From: Bimuria novae-zelandiae CBS 107.79 | Lineage: Eukaryota > Ascomycota > Dothideomycetes > Pleosporales > Didymosphaeriaceae | DNA: 60,706 bases | Assembly: GCA_010015655.1 (NCBI GenBank) | Contig: ML976668.1 | Location: forward strand, 669,135 to 729,840 | Direction: 5' to 3' | Part shown: in pieces, positions 1 through 9,854 of the stretch | Layout: each line of letters opens with the position of its first letter | Position numbering within the stretch: the stretch's first letter is position 1 | The notes under the pieces: generated by a model | The model's database searches: none | Seen by the model: only the letters and a program-made list of their open reading frames with translations | What the model was told of the DNA's origin: nothing | Made by a program: the position numbers and the translations under genes

Positions 1-528
1 ATGAAGTGGAGTATCCAGAAGATTCTGGATCTGCAAGGTCACATGACTGTGTGACGACATAGTAGAATATTCTAGAGTTGTGATGTTGGCTAACAGATTC
101 CTATCTAGAAGTTACCACGTTTTAATTAGAAATCAATAGATAAAGTCAGGGTGAATCAGATACCCCGTATCAAATGCAACGCCAACCTGTTCATAGAGTT
201 TGCCCAAAGGAACGCGGTGTAGGTTATCAAATTGGAATTTTAGATCTCACAGAAGGGTACCGCGCAGGCAGGCGCGGGATGCGAGAGTGCTACGACCTAG
301 CCATACCGGATAACCACGAATACGTTGAGTGGATGCAAGAGAGGACACCTCAACGAATCTACGGACCAGCAGACGACGACCCGACCAGGAATACAAAATA
401 TCTATAGCAAGTCCGCGAAGCTCTTGAGAACATTGGCGTCGATATTTAGAAGAGTTTGATTGTTTATTGGGGCACCCACCACGCGGATATGCAGTGCACT
501 GCTCACATCTTCGCAGATACTCCTATGA

Positions 529-692
529 TGGTGGAGACCGACAAGCTTCAACGTCGAGTATACAATGGTTACCGACAACATCTCCCACTTTGTGTCCACC
601 CCTGCCAGTGGTATGGAAGCAGCAGTCATCAAAGCACCCCTACAAGTCGGCATAGGCAGCTACGCATTGTTCCAACAAGCTGTCCTCGCAAT
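529..692 (+). pseudogene. 5' fragment of a gene split by a hAT transposon
   Basis: This open stretch ends in the 8-bp target duplication ctcgcaat (685-692), where the codons read L-A-I. The same codons in the same frame reappear at 5718, on the other side of the hAT element, and lead into a hydrophobic protein end. I infer that both pieces belonged to one membrane-protein gene. Upstream the frame is closed by TGA at 526, so the start must lie in an earlier exon or has decayed; an unrelated frame is open at 174-407 but I do not recognise it. The protein family is unknown to me. The first 170 bases hold nothing I can name. Confidence 0.5.
685..692. repeat. Left 8-bp target site duplication of hAT element 1
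   Basis: The sequence ctcgcaat is repeated exactly at 5718-5725, directly outside the two terminal inverted repeats. An 8-bp duplication is the hallmark of hAT superfamily insertion. Confidence 0.9.
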
Positions 693-718
693 CAGCCCTG
701 CCAACGAACAGAACGTTC

Positions 719-766
719 GATCCGAACAATCGATCCGAACAATCGATCCGAACAATCGATCCGAAC
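719..766. repeat. Subterminal 13-bp direct repeat array of hAT element 1
   Basis: About 3.7 copies of a 13-bp unit (cgatccgaacaat) sit 26 bp inside the left end. Related words in inverted sense (ttgttcggatc, ctgttcgattc) lie just inside the right end near 5685-5705. In hAT elements such subterminal motifs bind the transposase; here that role is inferred. Confidence 0.75.
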
Positions 767-880
767 GACGTTTTCTGGTGTTTTAGATTAAACGAACGAA
801 TAGGCAAAGTGGGTTAAATAGAGCTTTAAACAAACACATTATTAGAGCTAAACGTTTAATTATTTAGTTATTTAAGACTA

Positions 881-2774
881 ACGTACTTTACAAGCGAGTG
901 CATCCACAAGTGAGTGCATTACTCTACTAAGACCCTACTAAAATATATTAATAATAATAGTATAACGCGATGTCTTAACCAACTAATTAGCTACTATAAT
1001 TAAAAAGGCTTCTATATAGCTTATACTTTAAGTTATTAAATAAAACGTAATACTAAGTTAGTAACGCGCTATAGCTATCTATAATGTTATATAAATCTTA
1101 CTAAGTAGATAGCGCGCTAGAATTACCTTTTAATATAATTTTACTTTTAACTTTATAAATCTGGTTTTAATAGAGAAGCAAGTAATTATTTAGTATATAC
1201 TTAATTTAAGCGCGTAAGGATTTCTATCTTAGCTTATTATTATAAAAGATATAACTAATTCTTTATTTACTAAGCAGGGCCGCAAGCTTATTAATTAAAA
1301 TTAAGCTATAAATTTTATTAAGTACTAGCTAGAGCTGTAAGTTAAGTTTAATTAAAAGTATAATTATAAAAGAGCCCTTTATAAGGATCCTAAGGTTATA
1401 TAAGGCTAGTTTTAGCTTATAAAGAATACTAAAGCCAAGCATAGTATCTTAGATAAACATACTTATAATTTTAATAAGACTAGCTTTATAATAGGCATAA
1501 TATTAAAAAAAAAAGTAGTTATTATAGGCTTTAAGCGTTAAGGTAGGCTAAAAAGCCTGTAGTAAAGTAATTAAAAATAAATTTTAGTTATTTAAGTCGT
1601 TAATGCGATAGACTAGATAATTCTACCCTTTACTATCTTCTAGGGTAAGCACCACCTCTTTACCTAATATAAAGAGAAGGATCTTCCTCGTGACTAGATT
1701 TTTATAGTCTCTAAGAATAGCTAAATAATAAATAAACTTAGTTTATAGTGGCTAATACACTTTAACGCGTATATAAACTAATATACTATTAGTAGTTATT
1801 AGCTACTTATTATTAATGGTTATTAGCTACTTATTATTAATAGTTATAAAGCTATAACTCGCTTAAATAATAATAATACTATAAAAATAATAAGATTGTT
1901 ACTTTTTATATATCTTTATATTCGTCGCACCTCTTACAGCCACTAGATATAAGGTATTTCTCGCTATTAAAGAAGGTGTATAGGCACTAGACTAAGAATC
2001 TAATACGTAGCTATATTACGTATATTACTAAAATTAAGTTCTTATCCTATTTTAATACTACTTTTAAAGCTATAATAACTTAAAATAATATTTAAAAAAG
2101 TTTTTAAAGCGCTAGTCCTTTTTCCCTTAACCTAATACTAATAATATTAAAGCTTAACGCTTGTTTACGTACCCCTTCACCTTATACTATATATAATAGT
2201 ACGTAGTAGTTATAAATACTTAGTAATATTTTAGAATTAGGATTATAATTAACCATAGTACAGGAGGGAATTTAAAAATACCTAAATAACTCCTTAATAA
2301 GCTTAGTTAAGGCTATTAAAAAATTATAAAAGGCGTAGTAGTAGTAGCGTATAAGCTAGTATTAGTATAAAAGTAGATTACTAAGTTTTAAGCTACTAAT
2401 AAGGCTATCACGTAATAGAAATTACATAAACGAAAGTAACTATAATGAGAAAGAGTTTTTATAGCTACTAATAATTAGTAAGTAATTACTTTAAAAAACT
2501 TTAAAGCGCGTAGTAAGACGAAAGAAGTAAAAAAGAAATTGCGCGCTAATAAAAGTAAATTAACTTAATAGTAATATAAACGCTATAGTAAGGCTAAGTA
2601 TAATAAAATAAATTACAAGTAGCTTATGAAACAAAATTTTAGGTAGATTAGCTTATTATAATTTCTTTTAACTATTAATACGCGTTCTGTACTATCGTGT
2701 AGAGCATAGATTTTAGTAGGGTCTTGGCAGAGTGATGCACTCGCTTCTGTAATACACTCGCTTGTAAAGTACGT
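881..2774. mobile_element. Nested RIP-degraded Tc1/mariner (Fot1/pogo-like) element, 1.9 kb
   Basis: A roughly 66 bp inverted repeat starts acgtactttacaagcgagtg at 881 and returns as its complement ending at 2774. Both ends abut a TA dinucleotide (879-880 and 2775-2776), the target duplication of Tc1/mariner elements. The repeats diverge by a few changes and small indels, mostly inside the gagtgcat subrepeats. The 1894 bp length fits the Fot1/pogo group. The interior is very AT-rich with no open frame, so no transposase can be read; assignment rests on ends, target site and length. The element lies inside hAT element 1 and so inserted after it. Confidence 0.8.
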
Positions 2775-2776
2775 TA

Positions 2777-4445
2777 CGTTTAGTTAATTTAGTATAAAAA
2801 TTCTATTATAATTAGTAAATTATTATTTTATTTTACTAGTCTTATACCACGCGTGGCGTTGTCGTATATTACCTTATATAATGTTATTTTTATAAGAAAA
2901 GAAATCTCCAAGTTTTCTTATTAATATACCTCTTACAATTCCTTATTATTAGCTATAAGTGTATTTTATTATAGATTAATTTATTACCTACTTATAGTTA
3001 TTCTATTAATCTAGTTAATCTAATTAACCTAGTTAGTATTTAATAACTATTATTATGCTAGATTATATATAATAATTATTACAGTAATAGTAGAGAGCTT
3101 TAAGAGCTTGAATAACTTATTATCTAAAGTAAAGTATATTACTTTTACGTATAAGTTTCCTAGTAAGCTATAAGCATCTAAAGCGTAAATTCTTTTATAT
3201 AGACCCGCCTTTAGTAAAGTAAAGTAAACATCTCCTTAGCTTATTGCGCGGTAGGTATAGGATTAAAAGTAGAAGTTAGTATTATTTTAGTAATATAGCG
3301 CAGAGCTTAAGTACGTTGAAAGGAGAAAAAAAGAAATTTTTTTTTATTAATTATACTATACTTAGCGTAAGGTCCTAGACTACTAGGTAATTAATAGTAC
3401 TACTTATATTAAGCAGTATTTTAAGAAGGTCTATAGTATTAATTTAAATACTAATTTATTATTAATTACTAAGGCACTATAGCTACAGACTCTATAGTAA
3501 TATACTACTACTAACTTATTAAGTACTATTTCTTATTATTTTTAGTATGAAGAGGAGCTGTACTTAGCGTACGTAGACTAGGTCATAGTTAATAACCTAA
3601 GCTTTAAGATGTGCGTAGATCTATTAATAAGGAGTATACTAGCATAGAACCGAACGCTATTACTGTACGCCCAACTAGCAAGTCACACTACACTCTCTAA
3701 ATACGTTAAATCGCGCCTAGCGAAGAGGAAGATAGGAATTTTAGAGCGTTTAGCTAAATTAAAAAGTATGATTTCCATAAGTTATAGTTACTAAATAAAT
3801 ATAAATTTCTTAGAGTTATCGTGAACTTTATTAGTAAGTTAATATTTTTAACCATAATAACGCGAGCTTAGCTAGAATTAAATAAATCTAAAAAACTTTA
3901 AAAAATCTATATTGCTAACCTATAATTTTAAGATTCTTTCTATAAATAATATAACACACTTATTACCTTTTAGCCTTTTCTTTATAACTACACGGGTGCT
4001 GTATAAGCTTAGGTAATTTTTAGTATTATCTAGGAGTATAATTTTATTTAAAAACTATATTATTTTACAGAAACTAATGCTACTAATAATAGCACGACCT
4101 TTATTTATAAGCTTAATAATATCTCTTTAAAAAAATCTATATTATTAGTAATTATCGAATACACTGCGCTAGCTATATTATTAATTTTATATTAAAAGCT
4201 CTTATATATAGTAAGGGTGTAAGTAACTTCTAAATAGCGTTAGTAAAGGCGTTATTTAATAAATAATATACTATATTTTAGGCCGATAGTATAGCTGATA
4301 AGTTATATAACTTTATTAACTCTATTTATAACTCCTATACACGTTAACGCGCCTTTAAAAAAATATAAACAAAAAAATGCTTAATAAAAATAACCTCTTT
4401 TATTTCTTAATACTTAGTAGGATCTAGTAGCACAGCGTATATCTC
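2777..4445 (+). pseudogene. RIP-degraded N-terminal part of the hAT element 1 transposase
   Basis: The stretch is AT-rich and full of stops, but hAT traces remain. Near 4165-4200 the frame reads H/Y-I-I-N-F-I-L-K-A-L, the shape of the hAT motif around R-C-x-A-H-x-I-N-L-V. At 4425-4445, in frame with the intact downstream ORF, two TAG codons stand where the family's conserved Thr-Arg-Trp-Asn block is expected; TGG to TAG is a typical RIP change. The N-terminal zinc finger cannot be read. The degraded part ends abruptly at about 4440. Confidence 0.65.
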
Positions 4446-5561
4446 ATGTTGCTGCGTTGCCTCGAGCTCCAGGAGCCCATCCGTCGCTTTTTTAAGCAGG
4501 CGCGCGCCGACAGCTCCACCATGGGCGATAAATATAATCCTACGCTCGACGCTCTGTTGGACGACGAGTGGGACGAGGTCCGCGTCATGACTGAGGTCTT
4601 AGAGACTTTCTACAAGAATACGAAGTCGCTGGAAGGCAACGCCTCCAGCAGCGGTTTCGGCTCACTGTGGCAGACGGTGGTCAACCTACAAGAAATCTAC
4701 GCCTTTCTCAGCGGCGAAGACGAGCGCAGCATCTATCAAATCGAGGGCTTCGAGCAGTCCGATTATATGGTCTCTGGCATCAAGCTCGCCCACGAGAAGC
4801 TGATCACATATTTCACAAAGCTGGTGTTACCAGCCGACCAGACACCGAGTCTCTATTGCGTGGCGACGGCCATGCACCCATGCCTATGCCTCTCGTGGTT
4901 CAAGACCCAGTGGAAGGTACACCCGATGTGGTATAAGGCAGCGGAGAAATCGATTCGGGACGTATACAAACAATACCTGGCGGCAGAGGCACCCGACGCC
5001 GACGACCTCGACGAGCTCCCAGAGGTCCCACGCACGCGCAAGGTCCCTGGGGCGTATGCCAGCGACGAGCAGAGACTCCGCACAATGTTTGTGGACGATC
5101 ACCTTCTCACAGGCAAGAAGGCACATAGGCGGCAAAAACGAACGTCGCAGCTCGACGAGTACTTTGATAGTCTCTACGACGACAGACTGACGAGCTCCGC
5201 GTCCCAGGACATGTACAAATTGATGCAGGATCCACACCGCTGGTGGGTTGACGTCGGCCAGAAACGCTTCCCAGTTGTATGCAAGATGGCGATGGATCAT
5301 CTCTCTGTGCCAGCCACCTCATGCGATTGCGAGCGGTGTTTCTCGTCCGCTAGGAGAACAATCACGTGCGATCGCAATTCATTATTGCCAGCCGTCGTCG
5401 AAGCTCTACAACTACAGAAGAACTGGCTCACGAGAGACGCCGTATCGAGTCACCTCACGGCGTTGTCAAAACACGTCGTCAAGAAGGATGCCGGCCAAAA
5501 CATCCAGCTGGTGGACGACAGCCAGTTTCTCGACCACAACACCAACCTCCTTCCTAATTAG
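4446..5561 (+). CDS. hAT transposase, C-terminal part with dimerisation domain
   Basis: The 371-codon open frame is clearly the C-terminal half of a hAT transposase. Residues about 235-330 form the hAT dimerisation region: a D-E-Y-F segment, then W-W-V-D-V-G with L-S-V-P-A-T-S-C-D-C-E-R-C-F-S-S-A-R-R-T near 284-303, ending in L-Q-K-N-W-L. The first Met is only where RIP damage stops; the true protein began well upstream, so this is a fragment rather than a full gene. GC content and codon use match normal host genes, unlike the upstream half. It is unlikely to be active alone because the DNA-binding and first catalytic parts are destroyed. Confidence 0.85.
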   Translation: MLLRCLELQEPIRRFFKQARADSSTMGDKYNPTLDALLDDEWDEVRVMTEVLETFYKNTKSLEGNASSSGFGSLWQTVVNLQEIYAFLSGEDERSIYQIEGFEQSDYMVSGIKLAHEKLITYFTKLVLPADQTPSLYCVATAMHPCLCLSWFKTQWKVHPMWYKAAEKSIRDVYKQYLAAEAPDADDLDELPEVPRTRKVPGAYASDEQRLRTMFVDDHLLTGKKAHRRQKRTSQLDEYFDSLYDDRLTSSASQDMYKLMQDPHRWWVDVGQKRFPVVCKMAMDHLSVPATSCDCERCFSSARRTITCDRNSLLPAVVEALQLQKNWLTRDAVSSHLTALSKHVVKKDAGQNIQLVDDSQFLDHNTNLLPN

Positions 5562-5717
5562 GGAAGTTATATATATACGAACGTGCGGCCGAACGTTCGT
5601 TGTACTGTTCGAAGACGCTCCTGTTCGAGTCGTCTCGAACGTACGTACATTTGTATGTGGGCCGAACGAACGAACAAGCACCTTGTTCGGATCCTGTTCG
5701 ATTCATTGGCAGCGCTG

Positions 5718-6080
5718 CTCGCAATCCTGCTCACCGATATTACCGTTGCGAACGCCATGGGCCTCGCGTTCAATCAGGTTGCACTCGCGGCGTCTGCAGG
5801 CGTCTACGTGTCCACACCGAGTCGTCTGGTGCGATTTAGAGCGGACGTAGAGGTGACACGAATTCCGAAAGCGCCCTATATCTTTCTGATTGTTGTGTGC
5901 TTTCTGTACGCTATTTTGTCGTTGAGATTCGCGATTGCGGCGTTCGTGGCACCAAGAGACGGCAAAGTCGCTGAACAACAGGTTTTGCTGTGGAAAAATT
6001 GCCATGAGATTCGCGGACGTCGTGAAGGAGGACGCTTTGAGACTGAAAACGCTCTCGCGAACGTGGATCTTTCTGATTAA
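5718..6080 (+). pseudogene. 3' part of the membrane-protein gene split by hAT element 1
   Basis: Beginning with the repeated codons L-A-I of the target duplication, the frame runs to TAA at 6078 (about 120 codons). It contains a hydrophobic stretch around A-N-A-M-G-L-A-F and a clear membrane segment, P-Y-I-F-L-I-V-V-C-F-L-Y-A-I-L-S-L, followed by a soluble charged tail. It continues exactly in phase with the upstream piece ending at 692, so clean loss of the 5025 bp element plus one duplication copy would rejoin the frame. I do not recognise the family. Similar layouts occur in large fungal hypothetical membrane proteins. Confidence 0.55.
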
Positions 6081-6315
6081 GGCTATTCTTACATACTCCG
6101 GTTTCTTATTCTAGAATTTCGTTGGGAAAAATTCTGTCCTTGTGCAAGTGATTGGACTCAGCAGATAATTGAGGTGAACTTCTCAGGTGTTTCAAAGTAG
6201 TAATCTAAAAGTAAGCGATCCATCCTAACACCTTAAGCATATTCTTCCTTTATAGATGCGCCATCCATGCGTATATTTTGCCCTAATACGCCGGATTAGA
6301 TGCATGATTTAAGCA

Positions 6316-7818
6316 CTATCTCAACGTCCTCATCTGAATCTCGTTGTCATTATCATAAGCCCCACGCTCGCCTTCACCATGCGTCTCCATTATCAAGCCT
6401 CGCTCTTCTCCGCCATCACCCCTTTCGCACCTGCAATCCTGTTTCTTTGGGCCTTCTTTATGCGTAGCAACATATATTGCGGATCCCAGAATTAGTGACG
6501 AGCCGACGATGGACAGCGCGCTCGGTGTAGTCCCGAAAACCAGCTTATCGAACGTGAGGGCAAACAGCATCTGGACGTATACCATGTTCGTTGCTCTTGA
6601 TGATTTCTCGTATTGCAGTCCTGCGGCAAGCAGGAATTGCATGATAAAACCGCACACACCAAGAAAGACGAGGTATGTAAAATCAACCCAACTTTGTGGA
6701 AGTAGGAATCCAACGTCTGGCAGGGCAAACATCATGACAGTACTGACGATAGTACACCACGTGGCAAAGTAATTCACTGATATCAGTGGATGCGCTCGCT
6801 TCCCAATCCATCTTATTGTCGTGTAGGCACCAGCGGCGCCGATGACGCCGAGCATCGCTATCCCCACTGCCGTGGCCCTTTGTGTTGGAGTTACGTTATC
6901 GTAGGAAGAGGCAAAGTGATTTCCAGAGTCTGCAGTGGTGCCATTTGAAGGACTGAACTCCATATCCGATTCGCCGCTAGCTAGAGGTACGGGGTTGCTT
7001 TCGTGACGAAGCGAGGCGAAGAGCGAGACTGGTCGTGCGATGAGAACGACGCCGAAAAGTGAAACGTAAGCAGCGATTTGCTCCATGCGTGTGAAAGGCT
7101 CGTTGATAAGGTGGGAGCATGCCCAACAGGCTAGAGAGGGAGCGAGAAAGGTTATTACTGTCGCGTCTGCTAACGGTAAATATAGCAGCGAGTAATACAT
7201 CCCAAACACACCGAAAAATCCGAACAATCCTCGCGCGACGAGCAACCATCTCATTTCTTTGGTTCCGAGAGGGAAATCCTTCGTCTTTGTCCACCACATG
7301 TAGTATGACGAACACGCCACCGTGATGCTCATACGGGCAAATAGGATTTGGAAAGGATGATATCCCTTGCCCTCGTTCCCTTCTATTTCCAACATGCGTG
7401 TCATGACGTTCATGAGAGTACCGAATAACTGAGAAATTAGGACAAGAATCAGCCCTAGGTTCTCTGTCCAGAATGCTTTAGCCTTCTCTTTCAACGTCCT
7501 CGCACGCGGAGCAGGCGACCTCGAAGCACGCCACCGACCATCTTGCAATCCTAGGTACCCATCCCTACGACCCAACCGCCCTACATCCTCGACTGAAAAC
7601 AACGACGGGTTTGGCGAAGGCGGGCGGATGCCTCCAGTAAAGCTGACATTCAAGGCATCCTCGGGCTTTGTCCCGGGTTTAACGGGAACTTCCTCGAAAC
7701 CGTTCGTGGCTGAGTCCACGAGTGCGGTGTTATTCCCGTTGTCGTTGACATTGTCGATTGCAGCCTTGGGCGGCGGAACACTCATAGTGATGCATTGAAG
7801 TAGTGACGACGAGGACAA
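6316..7818 (-). CDS. DMT-superfamily (EamA-like) membrane transporter
   Basis: A 500-residue single-exon protein with ten hydrophobic segments in two halves, the layout of the drug/metabolite transporter (EamA, SLC35G-like) family. The cytosolic N-terminus (about 115 residues) is polar and Pro/Ser-rich. Membrane segments begin near residue 117 (L-I-L-V-L-I-S-Q-L-F-G) and the second half near 310 (A-V-G-I-A-M-L-G-V). A typical motif is P-L-A-D-A-T-V-I-T-F-L-A-P at the end of segment 4. The loop between the halves (about 265-305) is extended, and the tail is acidic and polar. The second Met (7785, M-S-V-P-P-P) is an equally good start because the first eleven residues are unremarkable. The substrate cannot be told from sequence; plasma or organelle membrane localisation is inferred. 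Confidence 0.88.
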   Translation of the reverse strand: MSSSSLLQCITMSVPPPKAAIDNVNDNGNNTALVDSATNGFEEVPVKPGTKPEDALNVSFTGGIRPPSPNPSLFSVEDVGRLGRRDGYLGLQDGRWRASRSPAPRARTLKEKAKAFWTENLGLILVLISQLFGTLMNVMTRMLEIEGNEGKGYHPFQILFARMSITVACSSYYMWWTKTKDFPLGTKEMRWLLVARGLFGFFGVFGMYYSLLYLPLADATVITFLAPSLACWACSHLINEPFTRMEQIAAYVSLFGVVLIARPVSLFASLRHESNPVPLASGESDMEFSPSNGTTADSGNHFASSYDNVTPTQRATAVGIAMLGVIGAAGAYTTIRWIGKRAHPLISVNYFATWCTIVSTVMMFALPDVGFLLPQSWVDFTYLVFLGVCGFIMQFLLAAGLQYEKSSRATNMVYVQMLFALTFDKLVFGTTPSALSIVGSSLILGSAIYVATHKEGPKKQDCRCERGDGGEERGLIMETHGEGERGAYDNDNEIQMRTLR

Positions 7819-8429
7819 GACGCAATACCACGAACACTAGGAGGGGCACAGATGATGACTCAATTGCGCCATGAGGGATTCGGTGAAGGGCCGTCGGAAG
7901 CGATAGGCCGGCGCGGGGAGCTCCAGAATCGCCCCGAATTTTCCAGGAATGACCAGGTGCTCAGCCCCAAAGGGGCAGGCGGCGGCACGACTAGACGCAG
8001 ATCTCTGAGGGCTCCAAAAAAATAGATCCGCATCTTCAAAGTTGTTTGAGAGAGGGCATCGCTCGTGCCCACCGGTACATCGTTCCTTGGGGATCGCGAG
8101 GTGGTTCGAATGACGTTCCCCGCGATCAGCCTCTCCGCGTGCTTGGGGCGCAGAAAGCTCTGCGCATGTGCGTAACTTTCATTACAAATATCTTCAGACG
8201 GCACTTCATTGGTTGGATTCATTACCCTCGTTAAACTTGCTTTCTTGCCCAACAATAAGCCCACTTAGAGCAGCCGTGCATGTGCACGTCGTCCCTAACT
8301 CCCCCGACTTTGCTTTATCCCACTGCAAAAGCTCCGGTACCGTAGCTTGACAGTTGGCGCGCCGCGACACCGAACGCGCCACCCCCACCATGCAATACCC
8401 CAACTTGAACGCGCTGCATCTCCACTAAT
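7819..8429. other. Upstream region of the transporter gene, no gene seen
   Basis: GC-balanced DNA between the minus-strand transporter start and the AT-rich block. A 134-codon minus-strand frame (7860-8264) lacks any recognisable domain and is probably chance. Promoter and 5' leader of the transporter are expected here. Confidence 0.5.
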
Positions 8430-9207
8430 ATAGACCTAATTACGGCCGTGATAGAAGCAATTAAATTATAAAAATTAAAAGAATCTTTTTTATATTAAAA
8501 TTTTTTTTTTGGTATTATATAATTTATATTAACGCGCTAGTATAAGTGTTTTATTAGTTAGTAGTAAGTTCCTATATAATATAGCTAAAATATTAACTAA
8601 TAGTAAAGATATAAGCTTTTATAATATATTAAGTGCTTTACTAAACGTAGCATTTCTTTTATATAGTAAATAATATAGAGTTTTACCTTTATAGTAGTAA
8701 AAAAAATATTAGCTTATTATAAGTTAATAACTTTATTCAGTGTTATGCTAAATTCTTAATATTATAATAAATAATTAGTATTAATAGTAATTATTATAAA
8801 GCTAATTTTTTTTTTGCTAAATACAAGATTTACTTTAATCTCCTATAGTAGAAGATAAAGCAGTATTAGATTAAGGCTCGAGATATCTATAATATAGACG
8901 AGAAAAGCATCCTACTTAATATTACCTCTCGCTTAAAGAGGATCTTTAATAGGCCTCTGTACGAGAGCAAGGCTATAAGGCAAGCTATCTAAGATAGTAG
9001 CTATAAGTAGATATCGCTTATAGCCTATATATGCGCTAATAGATCTGCCCTAAATCTAGCTCTAATTTATTAAGCCACCTCTATAAACATATAATTAAGC
9101 TAGGTTAAGAATCTTAATCTTTAATACTATTAGGCTTTTATTACTACATCTAAATTTAATTAGTTAAGTAATTAGATAAGTCTTATATAGCTATAGTAGG
9201 TATTTAA
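8430..9207 (+). pseudogene. RIP-degraded Fot1/pogo-type DDE transposase relic
   Basis: In one plus-strand frame at about 8880-9205 the stretch reads through a few stops as a Fot1/pogo DDE domain: I-Y-N-I-D-E-K, then I-T-S-R-L-K-R-I-F, A-Y-I-C-A-N-R-S-A-L-N-L-A-L-I-Y and near the end a V-F-N-V. The order and spacing match the catalytic core of fungal pogo-like transposases. The Asp of D-E-K is kept, while several Trp and Gln positions are now stops (TAG/TAA). Upstream 8430-8880 is AT-rich with no readable frame. The relic ends at an LTR-like segment starting at 9208, so a retrotransposon probably inserted into it. Confidence 0.7.
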
Positions 9208-9854
9208 TGTTAAGATCTATTAAGATCTAACATAATGCGGGATGGGGCATGGACACTTATCTGTGCGCCTAGCCTAGATTCCTAACTTAGCCACGAATTA
9301 CGTGATTAGTTACGCGTCCCAGAAGTATCGGGTGTCCTAGAAGTATCTTAGCACATGGGACTTTGGGACTCCTAAGACTCTAGGGATTATTGGGATTTAT
9401 AGGACGTGTTATGAGGCTCTCACACCTTATTCTAATCCAGGTTAGGGCGGTAAGGTATCGTGGTGCTTTATAGATTATTTAGTAGTATAAGTTGATGCGA
9501 TATTTAGCGCGAGGCTAGGTAATTTAATTTTATAATAAAGTAAAATAACTATTAGTTTATATAGGAGAATATACTTGCATAAAAGATATGTAAGTTAACT
9601 GTAAGGAGCATAATAAAGAAAACTATCCTGTATATATATCCTCCTTATCCTATAGAATCCCACGATGTCCCATATCCTGGCGTCGTGGGATCTCATGGGA
9701 TTTCCTGGGACGTCACGTGATCGGGGTCACGTGGTCCCACGGTGTCCTATGGTCTTGGCGTCTGGAACAGCCTGGGACGTTACGTAAGCCTGAGGTGGGG
9801 CCTGGATGCCGTTATAAGGCTCGTCGTCCTCCCGTCGACTTCTGGACCGTAACA
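9208..9854. mobile_element. LTR-like segment with TGTTA...TAACA ends
   Basis: This 647 bp segment is distinctly more GC-rich than its surroundings. It starts tgttaagatct and ends ccgtaaca, giving the 5-bp inverted ends TGTTA/TAACA of LTRs. It contains paired CACGTG words near 9715-9735. To the left is Fot1-type transposase, to the right gypsy pol, so the simplest reading is the 5' LTR of the gypsy element with gag deleted. Alternatively, a slightly later start (9218, with RIP-changed TG to TA) would be flanked by a 5-bp duplication agatc (9213-9217 and 9855-9859), making it a solo LTR. No second copy is visible in the window. Confidence 0.6.

Larger units (their letters stand above)
693..5717 (+). 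mobile_element. hAT element 1, 5.0 kb, partly RIP-degraded
   Basis: The ends are cagccctgccaa (693-704) and ttggcagcgctg (5706-5717), inverted repeats matching at 11 of 12 positions and starting with CAG as many hAT elements do. They are flanked by the 8-bp duplication ctcgcaat. Just inside the left end lies a direct array of a 13-bp unit containing tccgaacaat (about 719-766). The right end (5575-5700) is dense in related tgttcg and cgaacg words in the opposite sense, which are candidate transposase-binding subterminal repeats. The body holds a nested Fot1-like element (881-2774), a RIP-degraded N-terminal transposase part and an intact C-terminal transposase reading frame (4446-5561). The element splits a membrane-protein gene. 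Confidence 0.88.

Noticed and set aside
7860..8264. 134-codon minus-strand frame upstream of the transporter
   Set aside because: Low hydrophobic order and no family resemblance; more likely leader or promoter DNA.
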